DNA from: Paralithodes platypus
Lineage: Eukaryota > Arthropoda > Malacostraca > Decapoda > Lithodidae
Reading direction: 5' to 3'
Length of the DNA stretch: 64,000 bases
Assembly (NCBI GenBank): GCA_032716605.1
Contig: CM064480.1
Coordinates: forward strand, 22,779,651-22,843,650
Part shown: positions 40,794 through 51,070 of the stretch, piece by piece
Layout: each line of letters opens with the position of its first letter
Numbering within the stretch: the first letter of the stretch is position 1
Notes under the pieces: generated by a model
The model's database searches: none
What the model was told of the DNA's origin: nothing
What the model saw: only the letters and a program-made list of their open reading frames with translations
Translations under genes and position numbers: made by a program

Positions 40794-41363
40794 TGTGACG
40801 ATTAAATTAAGAAATGTCGTTTAATTAACAAAATAACTAACAAATACTGTATATTTAGCCAATTCATTAAATAATCTATATGCAGTAAACATTTCATACT
40901 TAGCTTAACCCTTTCACGCACATATGACGCAAAGGTTGCCACATTAGCAATAAGAAATAGAGTTCTCTCACTCTTATAATTACCTCTCCAAAATTAGTTT
41001 TCTGCCCACAGCTAACTCAAAGACAACTGCAGAGGTTGAAGTAACTAAACTAAAGGTTTCTAAATACCCCTGATGGTAACTGAAATAACAGGGAAACAGT
41101 TAACCAAGCATTCACCACCACCAAACAGTTTTCCCTCTCATCCTACCACACCTCCTCACCACAGTGGAAGAATGGGAAACAGTGGCCGAGTAGAGGAAAG
41201 AGCCAGGAACGAAAGGACATGGCTGAACTCCTCACCACACCGCCAGGAGGCGCACCGTAGGCTGAACTCCTCACCACACCGCCAGGAGGCGCACCGTAGG
41301 AAAAACAACTCAAGGTCACCTTCCAGTACAAACAATGATATATCCCACAAATCTGGAACATGA
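40794..41363. other. Flanking region right of Gypsy-A
   Basis: 570 bp, AT-rich to about 41060, then C-rich. No supported gene. Frames of 96 and 72 codons here are produced by the tandem repeat at 41222-41299. It may include the decayed end of an older Gypsy element (see 41364-42050). Confidence 0.4.
41222..41299. repeat. 39-bp tandem repeat, two perfect units
   Basis: The unit GCTGAACTCCTCACCACACC followed by GCCAGGAGGCGCACCGTAG occurs twice in immediate succession without a mismatch. Confidence 0.95.
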
Positions 41364-42050
41364 ATTGCCATCATCAATGTGACACATCCTTTAGCACCAG
41401 GAGGGGACTTACTTATCACCATCAACAATTCCAAAGTCCAGGGGAATAAGAGCAATAAACGGAAAAGACGAAATTCTCCCACCAACCCTCAACTCAACAA
41501 GGGCACAACCCCCAGCCCAGCCAAACGTGCTCGAACCATTACCGACGAGTTGGACTGTCCTCCAACACCAGGAAAGGACAGTCATCAACAGGGACAATTC
41601 CAAAGCACCAAGAAAGGAGAGAAGTGGGAAAGACAGGCGACACCAAGAATGGCGTCATCAAAACCGTACCTACCCTCGCCCTTGTTCCCCACCCCCACGC
41701 CACCTCCGGGACAAAGGAAGCCGAGAAGTAGGGTCCAGACAGCCCACCCCAACTCGAAGCCACAGGGAAATAACCACCACAAGATACCCTACTGCCAGGT
41801 GACTTTCTGTCACCTAATCACTCCACCGACCTGGCAAGGAGAAAAGGGGAATATATACTACCACCGATTTTCATATAGTTACTCAATTGGAAAGCTGTTT
41901 CTTGTGATCAATGGATGGAAGGACAGTTTTAAGATGAAAGGCTCAGTAGGAAGAATTGTTCTTGTGATCCTTGGACGGAAAAACAATTGCAATACTGAAG
42001 TTACCCTGTGTAAATTGTTTGTAGTGGTTATCAACAAGGCTGGTTATTAG
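41364..42050 (+). pseudogene. Possible ORF3 C-terminus running into the Gypsy-C LTR
   Basis: The open frame has VTHPLAPGGDLLITINNSKV, which aligns by eye with MTHHQGDSLSFTLEARGRA in Gypsy-A ORF3, then a purine-rich stretch (GGGGAATAAGAGCAATAAAC at about 41440-41459) at the place of the polypurine tract. After that it is basic (NKRKRRNSP, AKRARTITDE) as in the LTR-encoded part of the other copies. Similarity is weak, so this is a suggestion only. Confidence 0.35.
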
Positions 42051-43168
42051 ACTCTTCGATGGAAGATAACTAATATCCTTCCCTACCTCACCCGGCGCTA
42101 TTGTGGATAAAGTACGCTACCGATGGGATAGTAGCTTTATCTGGGATAGACCAAAAACACAATAAACTCATCAACCCTCAGTTCTGCATCAAAGTTCTTT
42201 CAAAGACCAGAGTAGTCAGTGAGTTCACTCCTGCGTTAACTCGATTCTATTTTACCTTTGCAATGGCTAGGTAGATAGTATTCAAGGTCCCAATCCAAGA
42301 GCTCGAGTAAAACTGTGCTAACCCAGTCACGACAGGACAACCCCCACGGCCAACGCATCTACCGAAGAATGGATTACTTATTCTACACATCGAAAGTGAA
42401 GTTATTATACCGTTAGAAGATACAGAAGATCTAACTGTGAAAAGGATCTATACTTTGTGTATTATCAGAGAAAGAGTATAAAAAGATCAACAGTGGAAAT
42501 TAGTCAAAATATATCTACCGGGTATATCAAAAAGAAGTATTCTAGAAACATCGGATACTACGAGCTTATGCAAAAAGCGAGAGAAAGAAAGTACTAGTGA
42601 AACCCAAATAAATCAGAGAAGTACTGATAATAATTCTGTTAAATAAAATAAAAAATAAATTCAATTTAACTTATGCGTAAGCACCATAGTGAATTAACAC
42701 AGAGAAAATAATTACGTTCAGCTTCCAACCCAGAACAACTCTACGCAGGTAAAAACCAAAAGTTCACATACTGTATATAATTACTACGTAGCCTGTCTAT
42801 AAGCACAAGAGTAAATCCTCGATTGAAAGGAGTGCTATTCTTATCTCTGAAATAAATACAGGACAAGTGTAGTCTTTCAATTAGAAAGCGGTCCACAATA
42901 CTCACCTAGATATTGCATAAAATAATCCAGTCTTACGAGTCAGACGTAGTGGAGCCTCGTTCGTGCATCTATTATTGTTGTTCTTGACCATTTGTTCTAG
43001 CCTTACGTATGCGATATTCTTGTGCCAATAAATAGAATATGAATGCACGTCTTGTGATAATTATCCTCTATTACTTTCTGTGTCTGTGGTTAAGCAATAT
43101 TAACTTCTCCAGTTAGGAAGAACCCACTTATTCAAGCCAATCAACCCCAGTAAAAACCTGGCATAACA
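41467..43168 (+). repeat. Gypsy-C 5' LTR (start uncertain)
   Basis: The 3' end is firm: AATAAA at 43027-43032, then GGCATAACA, then the primer-binding site. Middle blocks match the Gypsy-A LTR (TTCTTTCAAAGACCAGA, AAGGTCCCAATCCAAGAG). The left edge is placed after the purine-rich run, and could instead be at about 41061 (TAAATACCCC). No second LTR of this element lies in the window. Confidence 0.65.
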
Positions 43169-43169
43169 T

Positions 43170-43184
43170 TGGTGGCAGCGGTGG
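43170..43184 (+). promoter_or_regulatory. Gypsy-C primer-binding site, tRNA-Leu type
   Basis: TGGTGGCAGCGGTGG one base after the LTR. Its complement CCACCGCTGCCACCA equals the mature 3' end of tRNA-Leu (AAG type) as known from animals, so minus-strand synthesis is probably primed by tRNA-Leu. Gypsy-B has the same site with one change (61344-61358). Confidence 0.8.
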
Positions 43185-43643
43185 TTCTTGATTCGGGAAG
43201 AAGTTGTTTGACACAGTAATCAGGAAAGAAATAGAGCGCACATACGTCATCATGACTTCACGTTCGCACATCACCATACCCAAGTATGAGGCAGAAACCT
43301 ATGATATTTGCACATACCTAGATATGGTCAGCCCGCTACTCAGCCTGGCATACCAGACCGATCAAGAGAAGATCGCTGTCTTATTAATTCACCTGGGAAA
43401 GGCCGTGTCCCTGGTAGCCGGACAAGTAACCCCAGAATTGACTTGGGAAAACTTCCGGACTATTGTGATAAGACGCTGTACAGCCATCACTAGGCCCCGT
43501 TGCAGCCTTAAACAAAATCAACGAAATCAAGTACGGAGGGAACCTAGACAGTACCTTGGGAATAGTGAACCAACAGGTAAAAGCTGCTTACCCTCTGTGC
43601 ACTTATGAGCAACAACAGCAACAAGTGTTCTGTGTGCTCTTAA

Positions 43644-44212
43644 CCCGGGAACTGCGGGAAGACTCTTAAGAGTTCCCCCGGCGGACTGCGGGAAGACTCT
43701 TAAGAGTCGGAGAAAAAAAAAATCAACTTTAAACATCTTTTTTTTTTTTTTGCCCCTGGGCTATGCAAAATATCACTCCTCTACCTCCCCTCCTTCAGTT
43801 ATCACCTATTTTCCCTGTTATTCCCTTATTCTGAGGTATATTTTCGTGCTAACATTAGCGAGTTGCAAGCAGGGCATTGTCATCACTGTTAGCAAGCGAG
43901 TGCAGGAGAGAGAGAGAGAGTATCGATCGACTGTGTCTCAGTGGCCTTGGGGGAAATTGCCGGGAAAGCAGGTTGCCTCACCCATACATTATATAACTCG
44001 CGGCCTTTATCTCCGATTTTGACCATCCAAACGCTGTTTTCACTCGTTTTATTGTTGTTTCAGGTTAATACCTTTATAATCAACCCATAATAGGCATGTA
44101 TGGATAAGTATTAATGCTATTTATGGTAAAATGATTATTTTAGTGATGGAAACAGCTCAAATACGTCAGCACAGGCAGACGTTTCTAATTACCCCCATGC
44201 GCACTTCTTAGG
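43644..44212 (+). mobile_element. TTAA-flanked MITE 1 of 3 (same family as 25226-25856)
   Basis: Ends CCCGGGAACTGCGGG and, inverted, CCTAAGAAGTGCGCATGGG; TTAA at 43640-43643 and 44213-44216. It has the subterminal double repeat GCGGGAAGACTCTTAAGAGT and the (GA)n run, as in the 25226-25856 copy but in inverse orientation. No transposase. Confidence 0.85.
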
Positions 44213-44216
44213 TTAA

Positions 44217-45078
44217 GGGGACTGACAGGTTAATTACAAACTTCCAGGTCTTACTTTCAATTAAAATTAAATTTTGCACAGGTGTATATGACCATAAAAC
44301 TAGATCAAATTTTTGTTTATTTTATTTTATTTTTATTGCAATTTAGGTAAAAAAACTTTGAAAATCATAGCACTGCAGAAAATGAAAAACTCCTACAGAA
44401 ATCCCCATAGCACATGTTTTATTTGATCAAACAACTCACAAAAGGTGTATCTGTAGTTTCTATAAAAAACATTTTATATATTTTGTGTGTTCGATTTAGG
44501 TGATTACGGATTCAGGCGAATATATTTATAGAAAATTACAACTTTGATGACATATTGTGATTTTTTAAAAATTACTAGAGTAAATTGGCTTGATAGGCCT
44601 TTTAGTGTTTTTAATTACCTTTCCAATGGTATATACACCATTCCTATAAGTCCAATAATAACTGTAGAATAACATCCGATAGTGCGGCAATATAGGTTCT
44701 GAGAAAAACAGGTGAAAGTCTAGGTGAACATTTTTACTTTTGTTTTTTAGATTTACAATATTTTACGCGGGAACATGGCAAAGTAGAAGATAAAGCGTAT
44801 GGGAGGTTGTAGAGTAGCTTACGCTCTTTCAATTTATATAGGTATGCTCTTCGTACGACCAGTAGTTACGGAGCATGTTAATTTCAAAGTTCGCTATATA
44901 ACGTTTTTAGAATTACAGGAAAAGTTTGGAAAACATAAAAAAAAAAACGATTTCCAATGGGTTTTCACTAATAACATTTCACTGGCTTATGAAGGGATGT
45001 TGACTCTTGTTGAGTAAACACCTATTGGTATTTTCAGGATTTCGAGTTTTTTAAGCCTAAATTAGCCGGTCGGTCCCC
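44217..45078. mobile_element. TTAA-flanked MITE 2 of 3
   Basis: 862 bp with terminal inverted repeats GGGGACTGACAGG / GGGGACCGACCGG (two mismatches) and TTAA on both sides (44213-44216, 45079-45082), shared with its neighbours. AT-rich interior without coding potential. A different family from MITEs 1 and 3. Confidence 0.8.
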
Positions 45079-45082
45079 TTAA

Positions 45083-45713
45083 CCCGGCAAGCGCGATAGG
45101 CCTCACGGAAGGCTTCCTATAGGGAACGCGATAGGCCTCACGGAAGCAAGACCATAAAAAAAACCTTCCAAAAAAAAAAAAGGGCCTATCAAAACAAAGG
45201 AATTTGTCTCTAGGTGAGATAATTCCCCTCCAGTACTCATCCATGTAAATCTCACCCACCCCCCTCCCCTCCTTATTCCCCCCTCCCTCCCCTCCTCAAT
45301 TATCACCTATTTTTCCTCTTATTATCATCATTTATCGGTTATTTTTCCCTCCCGCGATAATGTAGCACAAGTGGGTTGCAGAAAAGATCGTTATGTAACA
45401 CCCAGACACCGGCCCACACCGTCCCGCTCGTCTCAGTTACCTCACAGACAGCGAGAGAGGAGGGTTTCCTGTGGCTCTCTCTCGCCTGAGATTATGACCG
45501 GGTGGCCAATATCTTCGTTTTTCACCACCCAAATGCTTTTCCCACTTATTTTAGCACTCTTGAAGGTTCATATATACATCATATATGTAAAATAAAAGCA
45601 TACCGAAAACAAATAATGCTCTATATTATAAATATAACGAATTCTGTCAGAATCCAAGGCTAGAAATACACAAATAACTACCCTAGCCCCTAGGTCTATA
45701 TCGCGCTTGTCAG
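45083..45713 (+). mobile_element. TTAA-flanked MITE 3 of 3
   Basis: 631 bp with terminal repeats CCCGGCAAGCGCGATA / CCTGACAAGCGCGATA, TTAA at 45079-45082 and 45714-45717. The interior resembles MITE 1 in layout (C-rich tract, TTATCACCTATTTT, GA-rich tract, GCCTGAGATTATGACC). The subterminal block GCGATAGGCCTCACGGAAG is repeated twice. No coding region. Confidence 0.8.
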
Positions 45714-46326
45714 GTTAAGGATCCTTCCCTCAAGTAATAGGGAATACTTTGCTATCCATGATCCCGTGGGATTTACAAAGGACATCATCACTATACGCAA
45801 GCTGTTGGCCAACCAGCCTAAAACTTCCACAGTAGGAGCCATCAAAAGCTCCCCCACGCACCCTCAAGGGAACCGAAGACCCGGACAACCAAATTATCAG
45901 GGGAAAAGACCGCAGTACTCATCCCAAGGCCACCCCCAGCCCTCCTCGTCAGGCCGCCCACAAGGAAATATGCGAATCTACCCTAACCACCATCATCCTG
46001 GTCGATCTTACCAAAACAACCAACAAAAGAACAGAGGCCTTCAACACCACGGTCCCCCCCTGAAGTGCCGTGACAGCTCCATCGTTATAATAAACCCATT
46101 CAATTTTAAGGCTTGCAATTCCGCTTGCTCAATCCATGACATCAGGGACCAAGCTAAGAAAATGGACATCGAGTACCACGATGAGGAATACTGTCCCCCG
46201 GAAATTTACCAAATTCAAGCCATCAATGAAGACCAAGAGAAAGAAGAAATAAAGGAGATTGAATACTTTCCTCGGGATTTTTTAGAGCCTCCCCCGCCCA
46301 TTTATATGGCCTCGGCGGGGGAGCCT

Positions 46327-46609
46327 GTAGGAATTGGTTTTTACAACATTTCTGAAAGAGGATTTATGGAGCTCTGATCTTACTCTCAACCATCTGAACA
46401 ATTTTACCAGTACACCTAAACTTCGTTTGATGCGGGAATAGCCTCCCGAAAATATCAAGCCCTGGTGGGGGCTCGAACTCTCGACCCTTGGGTTGTGAGG
46501 CAGACACCTTACCAGTTAGACCAATAGAGATATCCCCCTTGGCCTGGTCGGCTCAGGGTATTTCTGCATCCAATCTGTTTTAGGCTAGCCTATTTTCACT
46601 GACTTTACA
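46327..46609 (-). repeat. 283-bp direct repeat with tRNA-Val-like promoter, left copy
   Basis: Runs from TGTAGGAATTGG to CTGACTTTACA. On the minus strand it holds a tRNA-like part with A box TAACTGGTAAGGTGTC (46503-46518) and B box GAGTTCGAGCC (46470-46480) around CTGCCTCACAACCC (CAC-type anticodon, Val). Only the outer side has a target duplication, AGCCTGT at 46322-46328, matching 50842-50848 after the right copy. Confidence 0.8.
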
Positions 46610-46936
46610 CTACTTCACCTTCCGGGAAGCGAAAGCTCCGAACAGAGAGGAACGAACAGAGTGGAACAAGCTTGAGCCGAATCGACCGAGAGTCCGTCAG
46701 AGAGATGAACGGGAGTACAAAGGAGTACAAAGGAGTACAAAGGAAATCAAGCAACAACAGATCTAGTGACCCTTCTAGGTTGCTTGTCCTCCAAAACACT
46801 GAGGATCAAGTGTCCAAACAGTGGTTTAGAGTGGGTAAGGGAACATTGGAAAGGGAACTACTGCCCTGCCACTAACGTGGCAGGACTAGGAAGTTAGTAG
46901 GGGACATATGGGTTAGTAACTGAGGGGAGGATAAAG

Positions 46937-49888
46937 TTATTCATTTACAAACGCAGTCAGTCGCGGGTTTGATGCGAGATATTTGTCTAGGCGGAATTTA
47001 AATGAATCAACGGTGCTGCAGTCTATAACGTCTCGGGGAAGCCCATTCCACAAGTTGACAACTCGATTGAAGAAGAAATTCTTAGATTCGTGCGAGTTAA
47101 AAGATTTACCAATAATTTTGCAACCGTTTCCCCGCGTGTAATTAGATTGGTCGATAGTGAAGTACTTACTACAGTTCATATTGTCGATGCCTTTGATGAT
47201 TTTGAACACTTGAATTAAGTCGCCTCTTAATCTGCGCTGGGTTAAAGGAAATAGATTTAATTCTCTAAGACGCTCTTCGTATGGTTTGTTCTTTAGGCTA
47301 GGTATCATTTTGGTAACTCTACGTTGAACTCGTTCTAGCTTGTTTATATCTTTTTGGTAATAAGGGCACCAGGATTGAACGCAGTATTCCAGAAGAGGGC
47401 GGACTAAGGAATTGTAAAGGGTTAGGATAACTTCTTTGGATTTATGCTCAAATGACCTGCCTATAAAGCCAATTATTTTGTTTGCCTTCTTAACAACTTC
47501 TGAACATTGTTGACTCGGTTTTAGGTTACTCGATATTGTTACTCCCAGATCAGTTTCTCTGTTTACATTCTTAAGCTGAGTGCCATTCATCGAATAGTTT
47601 GCTTTCTCATTTAGGTATCCGACATGTAGTACTTTACATTTATCCGCATTGAAACTCATTTGCCAAATTTGGGCCCAACATGACAATTTATCTAGATTGT
47701 GTTGCATATCGTCAACTTGTTCTTTTGAGAGTACGCTATTTGCAATTTTTGTATCGTCAGCAAATTTTGAGATTGTGCAGGTGAGACCCTCATCTATGTC
47801 GTTGATGTAAATTAGAAAGAGAATTGGTCCTAGTACCGATCCCTGGGGTACCCCGCTACTTACATTGGTCCATTTAGATGCCTTACCGTTTATGACTACC
47901 CTTTGCTTTCTGTTGCTGAGCCAATTTTCTATCCATTTCAACACACCGTCTTGTATTCCATGCGCTTTTAGTTTTAGCAGTAAACGTTTGTGGGGAACTT
48001 TGTCAAAGGCCTTTTGAAAATCAAGGTATATAATATCTACAGCTTTACTCTCATCGTAGAGGTTGAGGATATCGTGGAAGAAGTCTAAGAGGTTTGTTAA
48101 ACAGGAACGTTTTTTACGAAAGCCGTGTTGAGTATCTTTAAGTATGTTATTTTCCTCCAAGTGATTTACGAGTCTGTCTCGTATGACCGTTTCTAGCATT
48201 TTACATACAACTGAGGTTAAGCTAATTGGACGATAGTTACTGGGTAGGGATTTGCTGCCTTTTTTGAATATCGGTGTTACGTTGGCTAGCTTCCACTGAT
48301 CAGGCATAGTTCCAGACTGCAAGGATTTATTGAATAGTAATGTCAGTGGTTTGGAGAGCTCATTCTTAGCTTCCTTTAGAACTCTAGGCGAGATTGTATC
48401 AGGTCCTGGCGTTTTATTTACCTTGAGTTTATCTAAACAATTCAATACTTCTCTCTCTGTAACGGTGATATTGCTTAGAACATCTGAATTATCAATCTGA
48501 ATCGGCGATGGTGTAGGGATATCACTGAGGTCTTCTGTTGTAAAAACTGATGCAAAGAAGGTATTGAGGGCATTACTCATTTGTACTTCGTCTTTGGTGT
48601 ATTCTCCTTTTTCATCGACTAACGGTCCAACAGTTGAAGTAACTACTTTTTTCTTTCTGATATAACTATAGAATTCTTTCGGGTTTGTTTTACTTTGATT
48701 CGCAATATGTAACTCTAAGGTCTTTTTACTTTGCTTAATTAACTTTTTGGCTTTGCGTCGTAGCTCTACAAATTTCACCCGTTCTTCGTCATTTTGTGAG
48801 GATTTTAATCTATCATTAGCACATTTTTTAGCAAGCAGGCAGTTTGAAATATCTTTATTCCACCATTTGGGCTTATTATTATGGCCTGGACGCCGTATTT
48901 TCGATGGTATGCAGTCTTGCACTGCTTTTAGGTAAGTGGTTTCGAATAACTTCCAAGATGTATTTATGTCGTTATTGTTAATTAAAAAGCTCCAGTCAGT
49001 TTCTTTAAACATAGCTCTAAGTTTATGGAAGTTTGCTTTCTTGAAATTAGGGACTTTTTCGATGCTACTATTTGGTTCGTTACTAGTAAACTTTAAAGTG
49101 AAAGTTATCGTACGATGGTCGCTGTTACTGAATTCATCACCAACATTCAAATTCTCTATCAATTCTTCTTTTGTTGCAAGTACAATGTCAAGAACGTTAT
49201 TACCACGGGTCGGCATTCGAACAAATTGATAAAGCGAACTCTCTTGCAAGTTCGTATACAAGTCATGTCCGGAGTGTGAAGTAAGAGTATCGCCCCACTT
49301 GGTCACAGGTAAATTAAAGTCGCCAAAAATTACGGTATCTTGTGAGTTACTTACATCTGCAATTTGTTCGTAAATTTCTCGGTCAGTTTGCACTGATTGA
49401 GCTGGAGGTCTGTATATTAACGCAAGTATTATTTTTGTACCTTTATTATTCTTTATTAGCACAAAAGATGTGTCGACGTTCACAATTTGAGGTTTTGACA
49501 CGAGGGTCGGGTTAAGACTTTCTTTGATATAAAATAAAACGCCACCTCCATTTTTATTTATTCGGCTGTTCTCAAACATTACATAACCGGGAAGTGAATA
49601 CTCTGCTAAAAAGTCTCTATCTTGTGTATTGAGCCAAGATTCTGTTATGCCAATCACATCATAATTTTCTGTAAACACTAGTTCCTCTAAATCTGAAAAT
49701 TTATTGCGTATGCTACGAGCGTTTGCATAGAAAACCTTTAAAGTTGCGGTTTTAGAACTCGCAGATCGTTCTTTCATCGAATTTTTGGTTCTGGTCGGAT
49801 CTACATTTACATTCATGGCTGTCCTCGGTCCTCGGTCGTTATCCCTGACGGTTTTGAATTTGGGTCGTGTTGGTGGAGCTTTATCCAA
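46937..49888 (-). CDS. CR1 ORF2: endonuclease / reverse transcriptase (983 codons, intact)
   Basis: Nicks chromosomal DNA and copies LINE RNA in place. The APE-type endonuclease spans about residues 50-270: YANARSIRNKF, GITESWLN (catalytic Glu), FGDFNLPVTKW, FSNSDHRTITF (SDH, near 258). RT spans about 490-770: TPGPDTISPRVLKEA, NYRPISLTSVVCKM, DFQKAFDKVPH, GVPQGSVLGPILFLIYIND, FADDTK near 708. The C-terminal domain ends NLWNGLPRDVIDCSTV. The length is normal for CR1. No stop or frameshift is present, marking it as a young insertion. ORF1 ends 27 bp upstream. Confidence 0.92.
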   Translation of the reverse strand: MDKAPPTRPKFKTVRDNDRGPRTAMNVNVDPTRTKNSMKERSASSKTATLKVFYANARSIRNKFSDLEELVFTENYDVIGITESWLNTQDRDFLAEYSLPGYVMFENSRINKNGGGVLFYIKESLNPTLVSKPQIVNVDTSFVLIKNNKGTKIILALIYRPPAQSVQTDREIYEQIADVSNSQDTVIFGDFNLPVTKWGDTLTSHSGHDLYTNLQESSLYQFVRMPTRGNNVLDIVLATKEELIENLNVGDEFSNSDHRTITFTLKFTSNEPNSSIEKVPNFKKANFHKLRAMFKETDWSFLINNNDINTSWKLFETTYLKAVQDCIPSKIRRPGHNNKPKWWNKDISNCLLAKKCANDRLKSSQNDEERVKFVELRRKAKKLIKQSKKTLELHIANQSKTNPKEFYSYIRKKKVVTSTVGPLVDEKGEYTKDEVQMSNALNTFFASVFTTEDLSDIPTPSPIQIDNSDVLSNITVTEREVLNCLDKLKVNKTPGPDTISPRVLKEAKNELSKPLTLLFNKSLQSGTMPDQWKLANVTPIFKKGSKSLPSNYRPISLTSVVCKMLETVIRDRLVNHLEENNILKDTQHGFRKKRSCLTNLLDFFHDILNLYDESKAVDIIYLDFQKAFDKVPHKRLLLKLKAHGIQDGVLKWIENWLSNRKQRVVINGKASKWTNVSSGVPQGSVLGPILFLIYINDIDEGLTCTISKFADDTKIANSVLSKEQVDDMQHNLDKLSCWAQIWQMSFNADKCKVLHVGYLNEKANYSMNGTQLKNVNRETDLGVTISSNLKPSQQCSEVVKKANKIIGFIGRSFEHKSKEVILTLYNSLVRPLLEYCVQSWCPYYQKDINKLERVQRRVTKMIPSLKNKPYEERLRELNLFPLTQRRLRGDLIQVFKIIKGIDNMNCSKYFTIDQSNYTRGNGCKIIGKSFNSHESKNFFFNRVVNLWNGLPRDVIDCSTVDSFKFRLDKYLASNPRLTAFVNE

Positions 49889-49914
49889 ATTCGCGGTTCT
49901 TGACGGATTAGTAT

Positions 49915-50394
49915 TTAATTCCTTTGTAGATTGCCGTCCTCGCTGTCTTCGGTCCTCCTTCCTGGTTGTCCTGTGCTGAGTCGATTTCTTCTCCGAAAAT
50001 CCTTCACCGCATCGTTGAGAAGACGCCCAAAACGCGCTGCTCCCACCTGGTTCAGATGAACTCCATCATCCGAAAACAAATAGTCATCGTAGTAGAAATT
50101 GTCCCAGGTGTCGACGAATCCCACGTTCTCCTTCCTGCAGAGGTTTGCTAGACAACGATTTGTGCTGGTGGCTATGTTGTAAAATCGGCTCTCTACACCG
50201 AGCCGGGGGACGATTCCTGAGACGATGATCCTTGATGACTTCTCCTTAAACGACTTGATCAGCTGCTGGTACTTTAAAAGCAAATCTTCCGACCGGGTTC
50301 GCTGTATATCGTTGGATCCAACGTGGATGACGTACATTGTATTTGCAGGGGCCAGCTTTGATACTTCGTCAACTGCTGCAACTACGTCATCCAC
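49915..50394 (-). pseudogene. CR1 ORF1, SGNH-esterase domain (N-terminus lost)
   Basis: 159 codons with VIHVGSNDIQRT (block III-type GxND) and SDDGVHLNQVGAARF (block V D-x-x-H). This is the esterase domain known from CR1 ORF1 proteins and thought to act in the ribonucleoprotein. The N-terminal block with the nucleophile Ser is not seen. Upstream codons to 50645 continue in other frames, so the protein is truncated or frameshifted. Ends in a basic tail (RRRNRLSTGQPGRRTED). Confidence 0.8.
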
Positions 50395-50557
50395 ACCAGT
50401 GGTGTGTCAACTTCACTGAGCGGTGCACCACACACACCTACTAACTGCCCAGTTGGCAACTCGCTTGAGCGGCCGGCAACTCCACAACCCAACCCAAGCG
50501 AGGTCTCACTACACTCCCTGTTCTCTCCTATCCTCTTCCTTGTCCTGTAGGAATTCC

Positions 50558-50841
50558 TGTAGGAATTGGTTTTTACACCATACCCGAAAGAGGATTTATG
50601 GAGCTCCGATGTTACTCTCAACCATCTGAACAATTTTACCAGCACACCTAAACTTCGTTAGATGCGGGAATAGCCTCCCGAAAATATCAAGCCCTGGTGG
50701 GGGCTCGAACTCTCGACCCTTGGGTTGTGAGGCAAACACCTTACCAGTTAGACCAATAGAGATATCCCCCTTGGCCTGGTCGGCTCAGGGTATTTCCGCA
50801 TCCGATCTGTTTTAGGCTAGCCTATTTTCACTGACTTTACA
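50558..50841 (-). repeat. 283-bp direct repeat with tRNA-Val-like promoter, right copy
   Basis: Matches 46327-46609 with a handful of substitutions, same orientation. It is preceded by a partial duplicate of its own first 12 bases (TGTAGGAATTCC TGTAGGAATTGG). It is followed by AGCCTGT, after which Gypsy-C coding sequence resumes. Confidence 0.8.
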
Positions 50842-51070
50842 AGCCTGTGCCGTGGAAACCTCCACCCATCTACCATCTAGCTAAGATCGGAGGCGTTGCA
50901 GTACGTCTCCTCATCGACACGGGAGCTGCACGATCTTGTCTCTTCAATTCTTTTTATGAGAAACATCGCAGAAAACTAGGAAATCTTCAAGCTTCCAACA
51001 CCAACTTAATCAGTGCAGACGACATACCTTTAGTTATCAGGGGAGAAACTACGCCCCTGCACATCACGAC
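50842..51070 (+). pseudogene. Gypsy-C aspartic protease, N-terminal part
   Basis: PPPIYHLAKIGGVAVRLLID then TGAARSCLFNSF gives the retropepsin DTGA site. RGETTPLHITT is the last part before Gypsy-B begins at 51071. The rest of Gypsy-C pol must lie to the right of the window, beyond the Gypsy-B 5' LTR. Confidence 0.85.

Larger units (their letters stand above)
43252..46326 (+). pseudogene. Gypsy-C Gag, split by three MITEs
   Basis: Starts MTSRSHITIPKYEAETYD. A one-base frameshift near 43470 moves the reading to PSLGPVAALNKINEIKYGG. At 43643 the gene is interrupted by 2.07 kb of MITEs and resumes at 45718 in the correct frame (REYFAIHDPVGFTKDIITIRK). The basic middle is NQQKNRGLQHH; the cysteine motif is NPFNFKACNSACSIHDIR (C-x3-C-x2-H). 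At the end an extra T in GATTTTTTAG removes the stop seen in copies A and B. Confidence 0.85.
46610..50557 (-). mobile_element. CR1 LINE, nearly full length
   Basis: On the minus strand: 5'-truncated ORF1 with an esterase domain (49915-50394), an intact ORF2 (46937-49888), and a ~330 bp 3' region (46610-46936) with TTTGTACTCC repeated three times near 46710-46740, a possible CR1 tail. The exact ends are unclear because the element is bracketed by the 283-bp direct repeats. Confidence 0.85.

Noticed and set aside
41073..41363. 96-codon open frame with repeated NSSPHRQEAHRR
   Set aside because: The repetition comes from the 39-bp tandem duplication. No relative or motif, and it stops shortly after.
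46458..46533. A functional tRNA-Val gene
   Set aside because: Arms do not pair well, it sits within a 283-bp repeated unit, and the same sequence recurs at 50690-50770. Best read as a pol III promoter of a SINE-like unit.
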